The notes under the pieces: model-generated
Told to the model about the DNA's origin: nothing
The model's database searches: none
Seen by the model: the letters and a program-made list of their open reading frames with translations, nothing else
Position numbers and translations under genes: made by a program
Assembly (NCBI GenBank): GCA_003987775.1
Contig: RXJD01000066.1
Location: 104,059 to 168,058 of the forward strand
Length of the DNA: 64,000 bases
Direction of reading: 5' to 3'
From: Mycobacterium sp.
Lineage (GTDB): Bacteria > Actinomycetota > Actinomycetes > Mycobacteriales > Mycobacteriaceae
In this document: positions 41,210 through 53,286 of the stretch, piece by piece
How positions within the stretch are numbered: position 1 is the stretch's first letter
Layout of the letters: each line of letters begins with the position of its first letter

Positions 41210-42064
41210 CTACGACGAGGAGTCGCCCTCGGGTTCTGCCTGTTTCTCCGGGCTCTCCGGCTGTTCGGCACCTCCGGCGGCCTCGCGGGTGGCCTCGTCC
41301 TTGGCCTCATCCGTGGCCTCGTCCGTGGCCTCTTCCTTGGCGTCGGCGGAATCCGATTCCTGCAGTAGTGATTCCAGGGTCGCGCGGTTGATCCGGCGGA
41401 ATGCCCGTCGCGGCCGGTTGGCGTCCAGGATCGCAACTTCCAGGCTGGCAACACCGAGCGCGGGCTGGCCATTGGTGGCGTTGTCGCCGCTGTTGGCCCG
41501 CAACGCGTTGACCGCCACCTTGAGTGCAGAGGCGAGGTCGGCGTTTTCGGCGTAGGACTCCTTGAGCGCGTTGATGATCGGTTCGGTGGTGCCACCCATC
41601 ACCACGTAATGCGGCTCATCGGCGATCGACCCGTCATAGGTGATCCGGTACAGCTCGGGCGCTTTCGACTCGCCGTAGTGGGCCACCTCCGCGACACACA
41701 ACTCGACCTCGTAGGGCTTGGCCTGTTCGGTGAAGATGCTGCCCAAGGTCTGGGCGTAGACGTTGGCCAGCTGGCGGCCGGTGACGTCGCGGCGGTCGTA
41801 GGCATAGCCCCGCGTGTCGGCGAATTGGATTCCGCCGCGCCGCAGGTTGTCGAATTCGTTGAACTTGCCGGCGGCGGCGAACCCCACCCGGTCGTAGAGT
41901 TCGCTGATCTTCTGCAGCGACCGCGACGGGTTTTCCGCGACGAACAGCACGCCGTCGGAGTACGACAACACCACGACGCTGCGACCGCGGGCGATGCCCT
42001 TACGTGCGAGCTCACTGCGCTCGCGCATCGCCTGTTCAGGCGAGATGAAATACGGGAAGCTCAC
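41210..42064 (-). CDS. prcA: Proteasome alpha subunit PrcA
   Basis: A 284-residue 20S alpha subunit. The family core ([31 protein letters not shown]) includes the N-terminal gate region and H0 helix. The C-terminus is longer than the ~248 residues I recall for M. tuberculosis, with an acidic tail built of EATDEA-like units at about residues 245-262. PrcA rings dock the Mpa ATPase. It overlaps prcB by four bases. Confidence 0.95.
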   Translation of the reverse strand: MSFPYFISPEQAMRERSELARKGIARGRSVVVLSYSDGVLFVAENPSRSLQKISELYDRVGFAAAGKFNEFDNLRRGGIQFADTRGYAYDRRDVTGRQLANVYAQTLGSIFTEQAKPYEVELCVAEVAHYGESKAPELYRITYDGSIADEPHYVVMGGTTEPIINALKESYAENADLASALKVAVNALRANSGDNATNGQPALGVASLEVAILDANRPRRAFRRINRATLESLLQESDSADAKEEATDEATDEAKDEATREAAGGAEQPESPEKQAEPEGDSSS

Positions 42065-42921
42065 TTCTCACCACCGTCGGGGCCGAAAGTGTCGGCGCGC
42101 GAACGAGTTTCGATGACTCCTCGGGCCAGTTCCGCGATGCGCCGCTCCGGTATCTCCATCGCTCCGTCCGCGTCGATCGTGACCGCGGTCGGGTAGATGC
42201 CGCGGACCAGGTCCGGTCCGCCGGTCGCCGAGTCGTCGTCGGCGGCGTCGTACAACGCCTCCACGGCCACCTTCAGCGCCGAATCCGCATCCGAGACTTG
42301 CGAATACAGCTTCTTGATCGACGACTTCGCGAAGATCGACCCCGAGCCCACTGACTGGTATCCCTCTTCCTCGATGTTCCAGCCGCCCGCGGCGTCGAAG
42401 GAGACGATGCGTCCGGCCGACTCGGCATCGGCGGCGTGAATGTCGTAGCCCACCAGCAACGGCAGCGCCACCAGCCCCTGCATTGCGGCCGGCAGGTTGC
42501 CACGGACCATGATGGCCAGCCGGTTCACCTTGCCGGCGAAGGTCAGTGGCACACCTTCCAGCTTTTCGTAGTGCTCGAGTTCGACCGCGTAGAGCCGCGC
42601 GAACTCGACCGCGATAGCGGCCGTTCCGGCGATGCCGGTGGCGGTGTAGTCATCGGTGATGTAGACCTTGCGGACATCGCGGCCCGCGATCATGTTGCCC
42701 TGTGTCGAGCGGCGGTCGCCGGCGATCAGGACACCGCCGGGGTACTTGAGCGCGACGATGGTGGTGCCGTGCGGCAGCTGGTCACCCACGGTGGCGCTGC
42801 TGAGACTTGCGGGAAGCAGGTCAGGCGCCTGGCGACGCAGGAAGTCCGCAAAGGACGACAGGTCTACGGATCCGGGTTGTGCTGAATTGATGGACAGGCG
42901 ATCGGGCAACGGCCAGGTCAC
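42061..42921 (-). CDS. prcB: Proteasome beta subunit PrcB
   Basis: A 286-residue proteolytic subunit. A propeptide precedes the autocatalytic site HGTTIVALK; cleavage after Gly52 exposes the nucleophile Thr53. The lysine and aspartate of the active site are in [12 protein letters not shown] (Asp) and RDVRKVYI (Lys). The start GTG overlaps the pup stop as GTGA, and its stop overlaps prcA, so pup-prcB-prcA is translationally coupled. Confidence 0.96.
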   Translation of the reverse strand: MTWPLPDRLSINSAQPGSVDLSSFADFLRRQAPDLLPASLSSATVGDQLPHGTTIVALKYPGGVLIAGDRRSTQGNMIAGRDVRKVYITDDYTATGIAGTAAIAVEFARLYAVELEHYEKLEGVPLTFAGKVNRLAIMVRGNLPAAMQGLVALPLLVGYDIHAADAESAGRIVSFDAAGGWNIEEEGYQSVGSGSIFAKSSIKKLYSQVSDADSALKVAVEALYDAADDDSATGGPDLVRGIYPTAVTIDADGAMEIPERRIAELARGVIETRSRADTFGPDGGEK

Positions 42922-43112
42922 TGTCCGCCCTTTTGGACGTAAGCGCGCACGAAGTCCTCGGCGTTCTCTTCGAGCACGTCGTCGATCTCGTCGAGCAGAT
43001 CGTCGGTGTCCTCGGTCAGCTTCTCGCGACGCTCCTGACCTGCGGCCGCCGCGCCGGTGACGTCATCGTCGTCGCCGCCACCACCGCCGCGTTTAGTCTG
43101 CTCCTGCGCCAT
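42918..43112 (-). CDS. pup: Prokaryotic ubiquitin-like protein Pup
   Basis: A 64-residue modifier. AGGAGG lies seven bases before the ATG at 43112. The sequence keeps the flexible [10 protein letters not shown] segment, the coiled [19 protein letters not shown] that binds Mpa, and the C-terminal GGQ. Because it ends in Gln, Dop must deamidate it to Glu before PafA can ligate it. A longer frame upstream lacks family support. Confidence 0.97.
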   Translation of the reverse strand: MAQEQTKRGGGGGDDDDVTGAAAAGQERREKLTEDTDDLLDEIDDVLEENAEDFVRAYVQKGGQ

Positions 43113-43302
43113 CGCCGCCTCCTGCTTGTCATGAGCCGCGGGCGCCGTCACACGCCCGCAGGCTTTTCTCTACCCTACCGTTGCCCACCGACAATTCGTC
43201 GGTCTAACCACCACCTAAGCATCACTGCCCGACGCTGCCCCTCGACGCCACGCGCCTCGGGGACCCCCACCTGGGGCCGCACCGATCCGCACGGTCGTCG
43301 CA

Positions 43303-44799
43303 CTAACTCGTGAGCTGTTCTACCAGTTCGACGGCGCTGTCCACCGAATCGAGCAGCGCGCCGACGTGCGCCTTGCTGCCCCGCAGCGGCTCCAGCGTCG
43401 GGATCCGGACGAGCGAATCGCCGCCCAGATCGAAAATCACCGAGTCCCAGCTCGCCGCGGCGATGTCGGCCCCGAACCGGCGCAGACATTCGCCGCGAAA
43501 ATACGCGCGGGTGTCCGTCGGCGGATTGTCCACCGCCGCCAGTACCTGTTGTTCGGTGACAAGCCGCTTCATCGAGCCGCGCGCCACGAGACGGTTGTAC
43601 AGGCCCTTGTCGAGTCGCACGTCCGAGTACTGCAGGTCCACCAGGTGCAGGCGCGGCGCCGACCAGTTCAGGTTTTCCCGCTGCCGGAAGCCTTCGAGCA
43701 ACCGCAGCTTGGCCGGCCAGTCCAGCAACTCGGCACACTCCATCGGGTCGCGCTCGAGCAGATCGAGCGCCTCGGCCCAGGTCTCCACCACATGCGAGGC
43801 CCTTGGGTCCGGGTCGCGGCTGTCGACCAACTTGGCCACTCGGTCCAGATAGATCCGCTGCAGCGCAAGGCCGGTCAGTTCCCGGCCGTCGACCAGTGCG
43901 ACGGTTTGACGCAGGGACGGGTCGCGGCTGATCGCGTGGACGGCATGTACCGGGCGCGCCAGCGCCAGATCGCTCAGATCGACGCCTTCCTCGATCAGGT
44001 CGAGGACCAGCGCGGTGGTGCCCAGCTTGAGGTAGGTCGACGTCTCGGCCAGGTTGGCGTCGCCGATGATGACATGCAGCCGGCGGTACCTGTCGGCGTC
44101 GGCGTGCGGCTCGTCGCGGGTGTTGATGATGCCCCGCTTGAGGGTGGTCTCCAGTCCGACCTCGACCTCGATGTAGTCCGAGCGTTGCGACAGCTGGAAA
44201 CCGGCCTCGTCCCCCGAGGCACCGATACCCACCCGACCGGATCCGGTCACCACCTGCCGCGACACCAGGAACGGGGTGAGCCCGGCGATGATCGACGAAA
44301 ACGGCGTCTGCCGCGACATCAGGTAGTTCTCGTGCGACCCGTAGGACGCGCCCTTGCCGTCGACGTTGTTCTTGTAGAGCTGCAGCTTGGCCGCTCCGGG
44401 GACGCTCGCGACGTGGCGGGCGGCGGCCTCCATCACGCGCTCACCGGCCTTGTCCCAGATCACCGCGTCCATCGGGTCGGTGCACTCGGGCGCCGAGTAC
44501 TCCGGGTGGGCGTGGTCGACGTAGAGCCGCGCACCGTTGGTCAGGATCATGTTGGCGGCGCCGACCTCGTCGGCGTCGACCACCGGCGGCGGACCGGCCG
44601 AGCGACTCAGGTCGAAGCCGCGGGCGTCGCGCAGTGGCGACTCGACCTCGTAGTCCCAGCGGGTTCGCTTGGCGCGCTGGATGCCGGCGGCGGCGGCGTA
44701 GGCCAGTACCGCCTGTGTCGAAGTGAGGATCGGGTTGGCGGTCGGGTCCGACGGCGAGGAGATGCCGTACTCGACCTCCGTCCCGATAATCCGTTGCAT
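43303..44799 (-). CDS. dop: Pup deamidase/depupylase Dop
   Basis: A 498-residue paralogue of PafA that deamidates Pup and removes Pup from substrates. [19 protein letters not shown] gives the Mg/ATP site, [17 protein letters not shown] carries the catalytic Asp, and [17 protein letters not shown] follows. The insertion after residue ~40 that distinguishes Dop from PafA is present ([12 protein letters not shown]...). It lies upstream of pup on the same strand with a 190-base gap that probably holds the pup promoter. Confidence 0.96.
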   Translation of the reverse strand: MQRIIGTEVEYGISSPSDPTANPILTSTQAVLAYAAAAGIQRAKRTRWDYEVESPLRDARGFDLSRSAGPPPVVDADEVGAANMILTNGARLYVDHAHPEYSAPECTDPMDAVIWDKAGERVMEAAARHVASVPGAAKLQLYKNNVDGKGASYGSHENYLMSRQTPFSSIIAGLTPFLVSRQVVTGSGRVGIGASGDEAGFQLSQRSDYIEVEVGLETTLKRGIINTRDEPHADADRYRRLHVIIGDANLAETSTYLKLGTTALVLDLIEEGVDLSDLALARPVHAVHAISRDPSLRQTVALVDGRELTGLALQRIYLDRVAKLVDSRDPDPRASHVVETWAEALDLLERDPMECAELLDWPAKLRLLEGFRQRENLNWSAPRLHLVDLQYSDVRLDKGLYNRLVARGSMKRLVTEQQVLAAVDNPPTDTRAYFRGECLRRFGADIAAASWDSVIFDLGGDSLVRIPTLEPLRGSKAHVGALLDSVDSAVELVEQLTS

Positions 44800-44915
44800 G
44801 AGTTAAAGACTACGGTCCCGCTGTGACCCCCGATCAGGAGCGGGTGGCTGACGCCGGAATTCCGCCTCTCGTCACGTGCGCCCGCCGCGGCTGTCCGCCA
44901 TTAATGTGAGCCGCC

Positions 44916-45338
44916 ATGAGCCCTTTTCTGCGCTCGCCGGTACGCCGGGCGTCGGTGACCGACGAGGCTGAAAGCTGGTTTCTGGAACGCGGCCTGCCCT
45001 CGGTTTTGACGACTCGCGGGTTTTACGTGACCCTCGGCCTGATTGTGCTCACGCCCGCCCTGCTCAAGGAGTCGGCCCGCACGACCGATAACGACACAAC
45101 CGTGCTGGGTCTGACGGTCCCGTTGCCCGACTCACTGGTGCACCTGTGCCTGTTCCTGGGCGCGTTGACATTCATGTACATCAGCGCCCGGGCAGCCGGC
45201 GACGACGATTACCGGTCGAATTTCGTCGACCCGCTGATTGGTGATCTGCATACCACCCTGACCGCGCGGAATCGCTATCGCAATCGGATGGCGAACGCGC
45301 CGGTGACCAGTGTTGACGGCGCTGACCTGGGTGATTAG
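44916..45338 (+). CDS. Two-helix membrane protein of unknown function
   Basis: A 140-residue protein with two predicted membrane helices (GFYVTLGLIVLTPALL and LVHLCLFLGALTFMYISA) and a polar C-terminus. It is divergent from dop and ends nine bases before the next gene, with which it is probably co-transcribed. In position it corresponds roughly to Rv2113, but it is much shorter than the protein I recall there, so homology is uncertain. Confidence 0.72.
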   Translation: MSPFLRSPVRRASVTDEAESWFLERGLPSVLTTRGFYVTLGLIVLTPALLKESARTTDNDTTVLGLTVPLPDSLVHLCLFLGALTFMYISARAAGDDDYRSNFVDPLIGDLHTTLTARNRYRNRMANAPVTSVDGADLGD

Positions 45339-45347
45339 GTTCACCCT

Positions 45348-45989
45348 GTGTCAGCCCCTCAATCGCCCTCAGCAGCCCACCAAGATTCGGGCGACCTTTC
45401 CGGGAAACGTTACGGCGAAGTGCTTCTCGTAACGCCCGGCGAGGCAGGCCCTCAGGCCACCGTCTATAACAGCTTCCCCCTCAACGACTGTCCCGCCGAC
45501 CTGTGGACGGCGCTGGACGCCCATGCCATCGCGACCGAAAACGGCGCCGCCACAGCACTTCTCAACGGCCCACGCTATTGGCTGATGAACAGCATCGAAA
45601 AGACTCAGCAGGGCCCGCAGATCATCAAGAACTTCGGCGGCATCGACATGATCCTGCAGGCCACGGTGCTGCTCGCGTCGATGAACCCGAATCCGTACAC
45701 CGTGAATCAGGTCAGCCGGAACACCGTTTTCGTCTTCGACGCCGGCCAAGAGGTCTACGAACTGCAGGATCCGCACGGCCGGCAATGGGTCATGCAGACC
45801 TGGAGTCAGGTCGTCGACCCCAAGCTTTCACGCGCCGATCTGCCCAAGCTCGGCGATCGGCTCAACCTGCCTGCGGGCTGGACCTTTCATGCGCGGGTGC
45901 TCCCCGAGACACTGCGGGTGGACACCACCACGCAGGCCGCGCAGGTGATCCAGGACGACCTGACCAACAGCTATTCGCTGGTGAGTTAG
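45348..45989 (+). CDS. Conserved hypothetical protein (Rv2114-like)
   Basis: A 213-residue soluble protein from GTG 45348. It contains YGEVLLVTPGEAGPQATVYNSFPLNDCPADLW and a long conserved VFVFDAGQEVYELQDPHGRQWVMQTW core with many aromatic residues. Position, orientation and length agree with Rv2114 (about 207 residues from memory). No catalytic motif is evident. It ends convergent with the frameshifted gene below, sharing four bases. Confidence 0.82.
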   Translation: MSAPQSPSAAHQDSGDLSGKRYGEVLLVTPGEAGPQATVYNSFPLNDCPADLWTALDAHAIATENGAATALLNGPRYWLMNSIEKTQQGPQIIKNFGGIDMILQATVLLASMNPNPYTVNQVSRNTVFVFDAGQEVYELQDPHGRQWVMQTWSQVVDPKLSRADLPKLGDRLNLPAGWTFHARVLPETLRVDTTTQAAQVIQDDLTNSYSLVS

Positions 45990-46841
45990 CGGTTCGCCAT
46001 CCAGCTGCGGTGTTTGACCGCCGCCTTTCGCGCGGCTTTGGCCAGCGCTTTGTGTTGTAGGTGGTGTTCGAGCGCGTCAAGTACGACTGCGGTTTCAGGT
46101 GCGGGATGGCGCCACATGTCATCGAGCAGCCCGAACGGTTCAGGGAAGCTGCCGAAGAATTCGCACAGCTCTTTCGGGTCGTCCACGCCGGCCGCGAGCA
46201 CGCTGCATCTCCATCATGTCGCCGGTTTCCAGCAGGTCCACCAGCGCCCGGCCATCCGCCAGCTTCAGGTTGCCGTTCTCGGTCAGTTGCTTCCCGTCTG
46301 GACCCAGGTACGCGCACAGCGTCCTGAACTTCGCCAGCAACGGCGTGGCAGCCGCAGCAGCTTCGACCTCGGCTGCTGGTGGCCGCAGGTATACGAACGG
46401 CAACTCGTGAGTGCGCTGCGGTTGTTCGGAATACTCCTCGACGCTCGACGGGTCCTGCACCTCCGCCAGCAGGGCCGGCATCAGATCGTCGACCAGCCCG
46501 ATCAGCCGGGTGGCGCGCTTGCGGCCGCCGACCAGCCGTCCGGTGGCCGCCATGAACTCGAGGTAGATCCGGACGGCGTCGCACAGAAAGGGAACGACCT
46601 CAGCCCGGCCCGCCAGCCGCGGTGGGCACCACTTCAACATCAGGTCGGCGATGTCGCTCGGCGCGAAGTCGTCCAGCACGCCGTCGGAGTCGCGGTACCG
46701 CCAATCCAGCACGAACCCTACGTTGATGACGGTTCCGGAACGCTCGATCTCCGGGAGGTCCAGCCACCCGTTGAGCTCTTCCAGTTCACCAGGACCAAAG
46801 CGCAATCGCACCCGCGCGACTGTAATCGGCCTGGCGGACAA
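45986..46841 (-). pseudogene. Conserved hypothetical gene with a frameshift near its 3' end
   Basis: The upstream frame (46841 to 46140) reads a coherent 207-residue protein up to LLETGDMMEMQ, then turns into an Arg-rich tail (RARGRRGRPERAV) typical of the wrong frame. The other frame, opening at 46201, continues sensibly: LAAGVDDPKELCEFFGSFPEPFGLLDDMW... to 45986. The two overlap by 62 bases around 46195-46205. A single-base indel or sequencing error best explains it; two separate genes are the alternative. I do not recognise the family. It sits between the Rv2114-like gene and mpa. Confidence 0.6.
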
Positions 46842-46855
46842 GCGTCCGCCGTTAT

Positions 46856-48685
46856 CTACAGGTACTGACCCAGGTTCGACTCGGTGTCGATGGCCCGCGA
46901 CGCGCTCGACGACTTGCCGGTGACCAGGGTGCGGATGTACACGATCCGCTCACCCTTCTTGCCCGAGATCCGCGCCCAGTCATCGGGGTTGGTGGTGTTG
47001 GGCAGGTCCTCGTTCTCGGCGAACTCGTCGACGATCGAGTCGAGCAGGTGCTGGATGCGCAGACCCGGCTGGCCCGTCTCCAACACCGACTTGATCGCGT
47101 TCTTCTTCGCGCGGTCGACCACGTTCTGGATCATCGCCCCGGAGTTGAAGTCTTTGAAGTACATGACTTCCTTGTCACCGTTGGCGTAGGTGACTTCCAG
47201 GAACCGGTTGTCGTCGATCTCGGCGTACATCCGCTCGACAACCTTCTCGATCATCGCCCTGATGCAGGCACTGCGGTCGCCGTTGAACTCGGCGAGATCG
47301 TCAGCGTGCACCGGAAGGGTCTCGACCAGGTACTTCGAGAAGATGTCCTGTGCGGCTTCGGCATCCGGACGCTCGATCTTGATCTTCACGTCAAGACGGC
47401 CGGGCCGCAGGATGGCCGGGTCGATCATGTCCTCGCGGTTGGAGGCGCCGATCACGATGACGTTCTCCAAGCCTTCGACGCCGTCGATCTCCGACAGCAG
47501 CTGAGGCACCACCGTGGTCTCGACGTCCGACGAGACACCGGTGCCGCGGGTACGGAAGATCGAGTCCATCTCGTCGAAGAACACGATCACCGGGGTGCCC
47601 TCGGAGGCCTTCTCGCGGGCCCGCTGGAAGATCAGCCGGATGTGGCGTTCGGTCTCTCCGACGAACTTGTTGAGCAGCTCGGGACCCTTGATGTTGAGGA
47701 AGTACGACTTCGCCTCGCGGGCGTCGTCGCCACGAAGATCGGCCATCTTCTTGGCTAGCGAGTTGGCGACGGCCTTGGCGATCAGCGTCTTACCGCAACC
47801 GGGCGGACCGTAGAGCAGCACGCCTTTGGGCGGACGCAACGCGTACTCGCGATACAGCTCCTTGTGCAGGAACGGCAGTTCGACAGCGTCGCGGATCTGT
47901 TCGATCTGACGCGTCAGGCCACCGATGTCCTCGTAGCTGACGTCGGGCACCTCTTCGAGCACCAGGTCCTCGACCTCGGCCTTGGGAATGCGCTCGAAGG
48001 CGTACCCGGCCTTGGTGTCCACCAGCAGCGAGTCCCCCGGACGCAACCGGCGGGGCCGGGTGTCGTCGTTGAGCGCGTCGGGGTGGCCTTCCGGCAGATC
48101 CTCGGCAACAAGCGGCTCGGCCAGCCACACGATGCGCTCCTCGTCGGCGTGGCCGACCACGAGGGCACGGTGACCGTCGCCCAGCACCTCGCGCAACGTC
48201 GAGATCTCACCGACCGACTCGTACGTCCCGGCCTCGACGACCGTCAGCGCCTCGTTGAGCCGGACCGTCTGGCCCTTCTTCAGCACGGAGGTGTCGATGT
48301 TGGGCGAGCATGTCAGGCGCATCTTGCGGCCGGAGGTGAACACGTCGACGGTCTCGTCATCATGGGTGCCCAGCAGGACGCCATAGCCGCTCGGTGGTTG
48401 CCCCAGCCGGTCGACTTCTTCCCGCAATGCCAGCAACTGCTGACGGGCCTCTTTAAGAGTTTCCATTAATTTGGAATTGCGGGCCGCAAGGGAGTCGATT
48501 CGGGCCTCGAGCTGATGCACGTCGCGCGCCGAACGCGCCGGGCTCTGGTGGGCAACCGCGTTGTCGAGTTGCTCGCGCAGAGCCGCGGCCTCACGCCGCA
48601 GCTGTTCGAGTTCGGCAGCATCGTCGCTGGACAGGGGGATATCGCGAGATGTCTTGAATGCTTCAGAACGCTCTGAGTCACCCAT
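46856..48685 (-). CDS. mpa: Proteasome-activating AAA ATPase Mpa
   Basis: A 609-residue AAA protein, the length I recall for M. tuberculosis Mpa. The start ATG 48685 has AAAGGAGC upstream. Residues ~25-95 form the coiled coil that captures Pup ([19 protein letters not shown]). OB domains follow, then Walker A GPPGCGKT (about residue 296) and Walker B FFDEMDS. The C-terminal GQYL carries the penultimate Tyr needed to dock on the proteasome. Confidence 0.97.
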   Translation of the reverse strand: MGDSERSEAFKTSRDIPLSSDDAAELEQLRREAAALREQLDNAVAHQSPARSARDVHQLEARIDSLAARNSKLMETLKEARQQLLALREEVDRLGQPPSGYGVLLGTHDDETVDVFTSGRKMRLTCSPNIDTSVLKKGQTVRLNEALTVVEAGTYESVGEISTLREVLGDGHRALVVGHADEERIVWLAEPLVAEDLPEGHPDALNDDTRPRRLRPGDSLLVDTKAGYAFERIPKAEVEDLVLEEVPDVSYEDIGGLTRQIEQIRDAVELPFLHKELYREYALRPPKGVLLYGPPGCGKTLIAKAVANSLAKKMADLRGDDAREAKSYFLNIKGPELLNKFVGETERHIRLIFQRAREKASEGTPVIVFFDEMDSIFRTRGTGVSSDVETTVVPQLLSEIDGVEGLENVIVIGASNREDMIDPAILRPGRLDVKIKIERPDAEAAQDIFSKYLVETLPVHADDLAEFNGDRSACIRAMIEKVVERMYAEIDDNRFLEVTYANGDKEVMYFKDFNSGAMIQNVVDRAKKNAIKSVLETGQPGLRIQHLLDSIVDEFAENEDLPNTTNPDDWARISGKKGERIVYIRTLVTGKSSSASRAIDTESNLGQYL

Positions 48686-48959
48686 GTTGCGCTCCTTTCC
48701 CGCACCAGGAATAGGTGTGGCGGATACCCTCAACGCTACCGGTCAACCACGATCGATGTGGGCAGTCAAATGCCGTTTGAAAGTTACAAGTTGGGTCACG
48801 CTGGTAATCTCGCCTTCTATTCGGGCCGAGCGAAAGGACTTCCGTGACCGCGAAATCCCTAGCCACAGGCGTTCTGACCGCTCCATTCGCGCCTTCCGCG
48901 GTCTGCGATGTGACGTGCAACGCAATCGGCTTCGTCGCCTGTAATTGAGGCTGTCCCGG

Positions 48960-49583
48960 ATGTCCGGCAACGTCTGCGTAACACTGGGCACCGCCGCCAC
49001 TGCGGTAGTGATCACGATGACCGGTTGTTCGCACAACACCGCGAGACAGTTGGACTCGGCACAGACGCCTGGACCACCGCCCACGTCCATCACATCCGTG
49101 GCTCCTCCTAGCGCTCCCCTGCCACCGCCCGAAGCTCTCACCGATGTGCTGGCCCGCCTCGCTGACCCGGCCGTGCCGGGCAGCAACAAACTCAACCTCG
49201 TGCAGGGGTCGACCCCGGAGGCGGCCGCGGCGCTGGACAGGTTCACCAATGCCGCGCGCGACGGCGGCTACTTGCCGATGACGTTCACGGCGAACAACGT
49301 CGCGTGGTCGGCCACGGACGCGGGTTGCGTGCTGGCTACCGTCGTCGTCAACACGGCCAATCCAGAGCGTCGGGAATTCACCTTCCCAATGGAGTTCACG
49401 CCCGCCCAGGGAGGTTGGCAGCTGTCCCGCAAGACCGCGGAGATGCTGCTGGCTCTGCAGAACTCGCGAAACTCGACAGCGGCGCCCTCGCCGGCTTCAC
49501 CGAGCCCGGCGCCGAGCCCCGCCCCCAGCCCCGTTCCCACCCCGGCGGCCGGACCCTCGCCGACGCCGTCGCCGACGCCCTGA
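48960..49583 (+). CDS. lppK: LppK-like lipoprotein
   Basis: A 207-residue lipoprotein. An N-terminal hydrophobic segment (TLGTAATAVVITMTGC) ends in a lipobox with Cys at about residue 23. A globular middle (LADPAVPGSNKLNLVQG... NVAWSATDAGCVLATVVVN) resembles low-molecular-weight T-cell antigen-like mycobacterial lipoproteins, and the last ~35 residues are Pro/Ser/Ala repeats (SPAPSPAPSP). The location beside mpa is that of lppK (Rv2116). ATG 48960 is preferred over the in-frame TTG 48945, but neither has a strong ribosome site. Confidence 0.82.
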   Translation: MSGNVCVTLGTAATAVVITMTGCSHNTARQLDSAQTPGPPPTSITSVAPPSAPLPPPEALTDVLARLADPAVPGSNKLNLVQGSTPEAAAALDRFTNAARDGGYLPMTFTANNVAWSATDAGCVLATVVVNTANPERREFTFPMEFTPAQGGWQLSRKTAEMLLALQNSRNSTAAPSPASPSPAPSPAPSPVPTPAAGPSPTPSPTP

Positions 49584-49587
49584 CTCG

Positions 49588-49881
49588 ATGTGGATCGGTT
49601 GGCTCGAATTCGACGTGCTGCTGGGCGATGTGCGCTCGCTCAAACAGAAGCGTTCGGTGATCCGCCCGGTGGTGGCCGAGTTGCAGCGCAAGTTCAGCGT
49701 TTCGGCGGCTGAGACCGATTCGCACGATCTGCATCGGCGGGCCGGGATCGGCGTGGCCATGGTGTCGCGAGACCGGGCCCATGCCGTGGATGTCCTCGAT
49801 GCGGCCGAACGTCTCGTCGCTGCGCATCCGGAGTTTGAGTTGCTGTCGGTGCGGCGCGGGCTCAACCGCAGCGACGATTAG
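49588..49881 (+). CDS. DUF503 family protein
   Basis: A 97-residue ferredoxin-like-fold protein of the YlxP/DUF503 family (MWIGWLEFDVLLGDVRSLKQKRSV). It ends eight bases before the convergent trmI stop. It is Rv2117-like in position. In other bacteria the family is found near rbfA/infB and is suspected of a ribosome-linked role; here it follows the lipoprotein gene after four bases. Confidence 0.9.
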   Translation: MWIGWLEFDVLLGDVRSLKQKRSVIRPVVAELQRKFSVSAAETDSHDLHRRAGIGVAMVSRDRAHAVDVLDAAERLVAAHPEFELLSVRRGLNRSDD

Positions 49882-49888
49882 CCAGTCG

Positions 49889-51691
<1,803 letters not shown>

Positions 51692-51909
51692 AGCGGTCCC
51701 TGGCCAGGTTCTGATCTCTAACCGTGTGCTCCCGGGCCTGGTCGAGTTTGGCGTCCGCCTGCTGTTTGCGGGTGATCGCCCGTGCCTCAAGGGGCCCGGC
51801 CCCGCCCGTCGATTCACCCGGCGAGCTAATTCTATTGCCGGACAAAGCACTTCGATTTAGCGAAGCGATATCCGTCAAGCGATGGCAGCTCGGCGCAGCA
51901 CTGCGCGCG
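51692..51909. other. Spacer with a possible coding remnant
   Basis: Between two convergent genes. On the minus strand around 51730-51800 the frame reads EARAITRKQQADAKLDQAREHTV-like, a coding-looking charged helix with normal codon bias, but it has no start and dissolves on both sides. No hairpin stronger than random was found. Confidence 0.3.
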
Positions 51910-53286
51910 CTAGTCGAGCGGTGACATCTCCTGCAGCACCGTGGGAATGAGCTCACTGACGGTCGGGTGGATGTGCATGGTGCGCGAAAGCGTCGTGTAG
52001 GGCGCCTTGGCCGACATCACGTCCAAGACGCAGTGCACGGCCTCGTCGCCACCGACGCCGAAGATGGCGGCGCCCAGGATCTCATCGGTCTCGGCGTCGA
52101 CGACGACCTTCATAAACCCTTGCGTTTCACCCTTTTCGACCGCTCGGCCGACGCGGGTCATCGGCCGCTTGCCGACCAGCACCTTGCGGCCGGCGGCGCG
52201 GGCCTGGTCGACGGTCATGCCGGCCCGCCCCAGCGGCGGGTCGATGTACAGCGCGTAGGTGGTGATGCGGTCGCTGACCCGGCGCGGATCGTCGTCGAGC
52301 AGGTTGGCCGCGACGATCTCGAAGTCGTTGTAGGAGGTGTGGGTGAAAGCGCCCTTGCCGTTGCAGTCGCCCAACGCCCAGATGTGGTCGACGCTGGTCT
52401 TGAGCTGATCGTCGACCACGATGTAACCCCTGGCGTCGGTCTGCACACCGGCCGCCTCCAGGCCCAGGTCGTCGGTGTTGGGCTGACGCCCCACCGCAAG
52501 CAGCAGATGACTGCCCGCGACGGGATCTGCTCCGGCGCGGGGAGTCAATTCAAAACCCTTGTCCGTCTTGGCAAGTCGCACATCGTCCGCACCGGTGACG
52601 ACGTCGATGCCCTCGCCCTCCAGAATCTCGCGGATGGTGGCCGAGACGTCTTCGTCCTCGCGTGAAGCCAGCCGCGGCCCACGCTCGATGACGGTGACCG
52701 GGGCACCGAACCGTCGGTACATCTGCGCGAATTCCAGCGCGATGTAGCTGCCGCCCACCACGACCAGGTGCTCGGGCACCGTGTCGAGATCCATGATGGT
52801 CACGTTGGTCAGGTAGTCGACGTCGGAGAGGCCCGGGATATTCGGGATCACCGCGCGGCCACCGACATTGAGGAAGATTCGCTCGCCCCGCAGCAGCTGA
52901 TCACCCACCCTGATGGTGTGTGGGTCCTCGAAGCGGGCGTGTCCGCGAATGAATGAGGTGCCGTCCATGCCGTCCAGCCATTTTTCGACGCCGTGGCGGT
53001 CTTTGAGCATGATCTCGTCTTTGCGGGCCTTGACCCTGGCCATGTCGACGGTGATCGGTCCGGTGCCGACGCCGTAGTCGGCGCCCCGGCGGGCCAGATG
53101 TGCGGCGTGAGCACTGGCCACCAGAGTCTTGGTGGGGATACATCCGTAGTTGACGCACGTTCCGCCGACGTGCTGGCGCTCGATGACGGCGACCCGCTGC
53201 CCTGCCGCGCTGAGCCGCCCGGCAAGCGGCGGTCCTGCCTGACCCGCTCCGACGACGATGGCGTCGAACCGCTGCGCCTCTGTCAC
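51910..53286 (-). CDS. MerA-like FAD pyridine nucleotide-disulfide oxidoreductase
   Basis: A 458-residue flavoprotein. FAD site VVGAGQAGPPLAGRL, redox-active disulfide GGTCVNYGCIPTK, NAD site VVVGGSYIALEFAQM, second FAD block WALGDCNGKGAF and interface His-Pro (HIHPTVSELIP). It resembles mercuric-reductase-like proteins but lacks the N-terminal metal-binding domain and the C-terminal cysteine pair required to bind Hg(II); the tail ends EMSPLD. The likely role is reduction of an unidentified disulfide or quinone. GTG 53286 overlaps the stop of the upstream DUF4126 gene by four bases. Confidence 0.9.
   Translation of the reverse strand: MTEAQRFDAIVVGAGQAGPPLAGRLSAAGQRVAVIERQHVGGTCVNYGCIPTKTLVASAHAAHLARRGADYGVGTGPITVDMARVKARKDEIMLKDRHGVEKWLDGMDGTSFIRGHARFEDPHTIRVGDQLLRGERIFLNVGGRAVIPNIPGLSDVDYLTNVTIMDLDTVPEHLVVVGGSYIALEFAQMYRRFGAPVTVIERGPRLASREDEDVSATIREILEGEGIDVVTGADDVRLAKTDKGFELTPRAGADPVAGSHLLLAVGRQPNTDDLGLEAAGVQTDARGYIVVDDQLKTSVDHIWALGDCNGKGAFTHTSYNDFEIVAANLLDDDPRRVSDRITTYALYIDPPLGRAGMTVDQARAAGRKVLVGKRPMTRVGRAVEKGETQGFMKVVVDAETDEILGAAIFGVGGDEAVHCVLDVMSAKAPYTTLSRTMHIHPTVSELIPTVLQEMSPLD

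Noticed and set aside
48700-48760. Sigma-A promoter for mpa (TTGACC on the minus strand)
   Set aside because: The -35-like hexamer lacks a convincing -10 at normal spacing.
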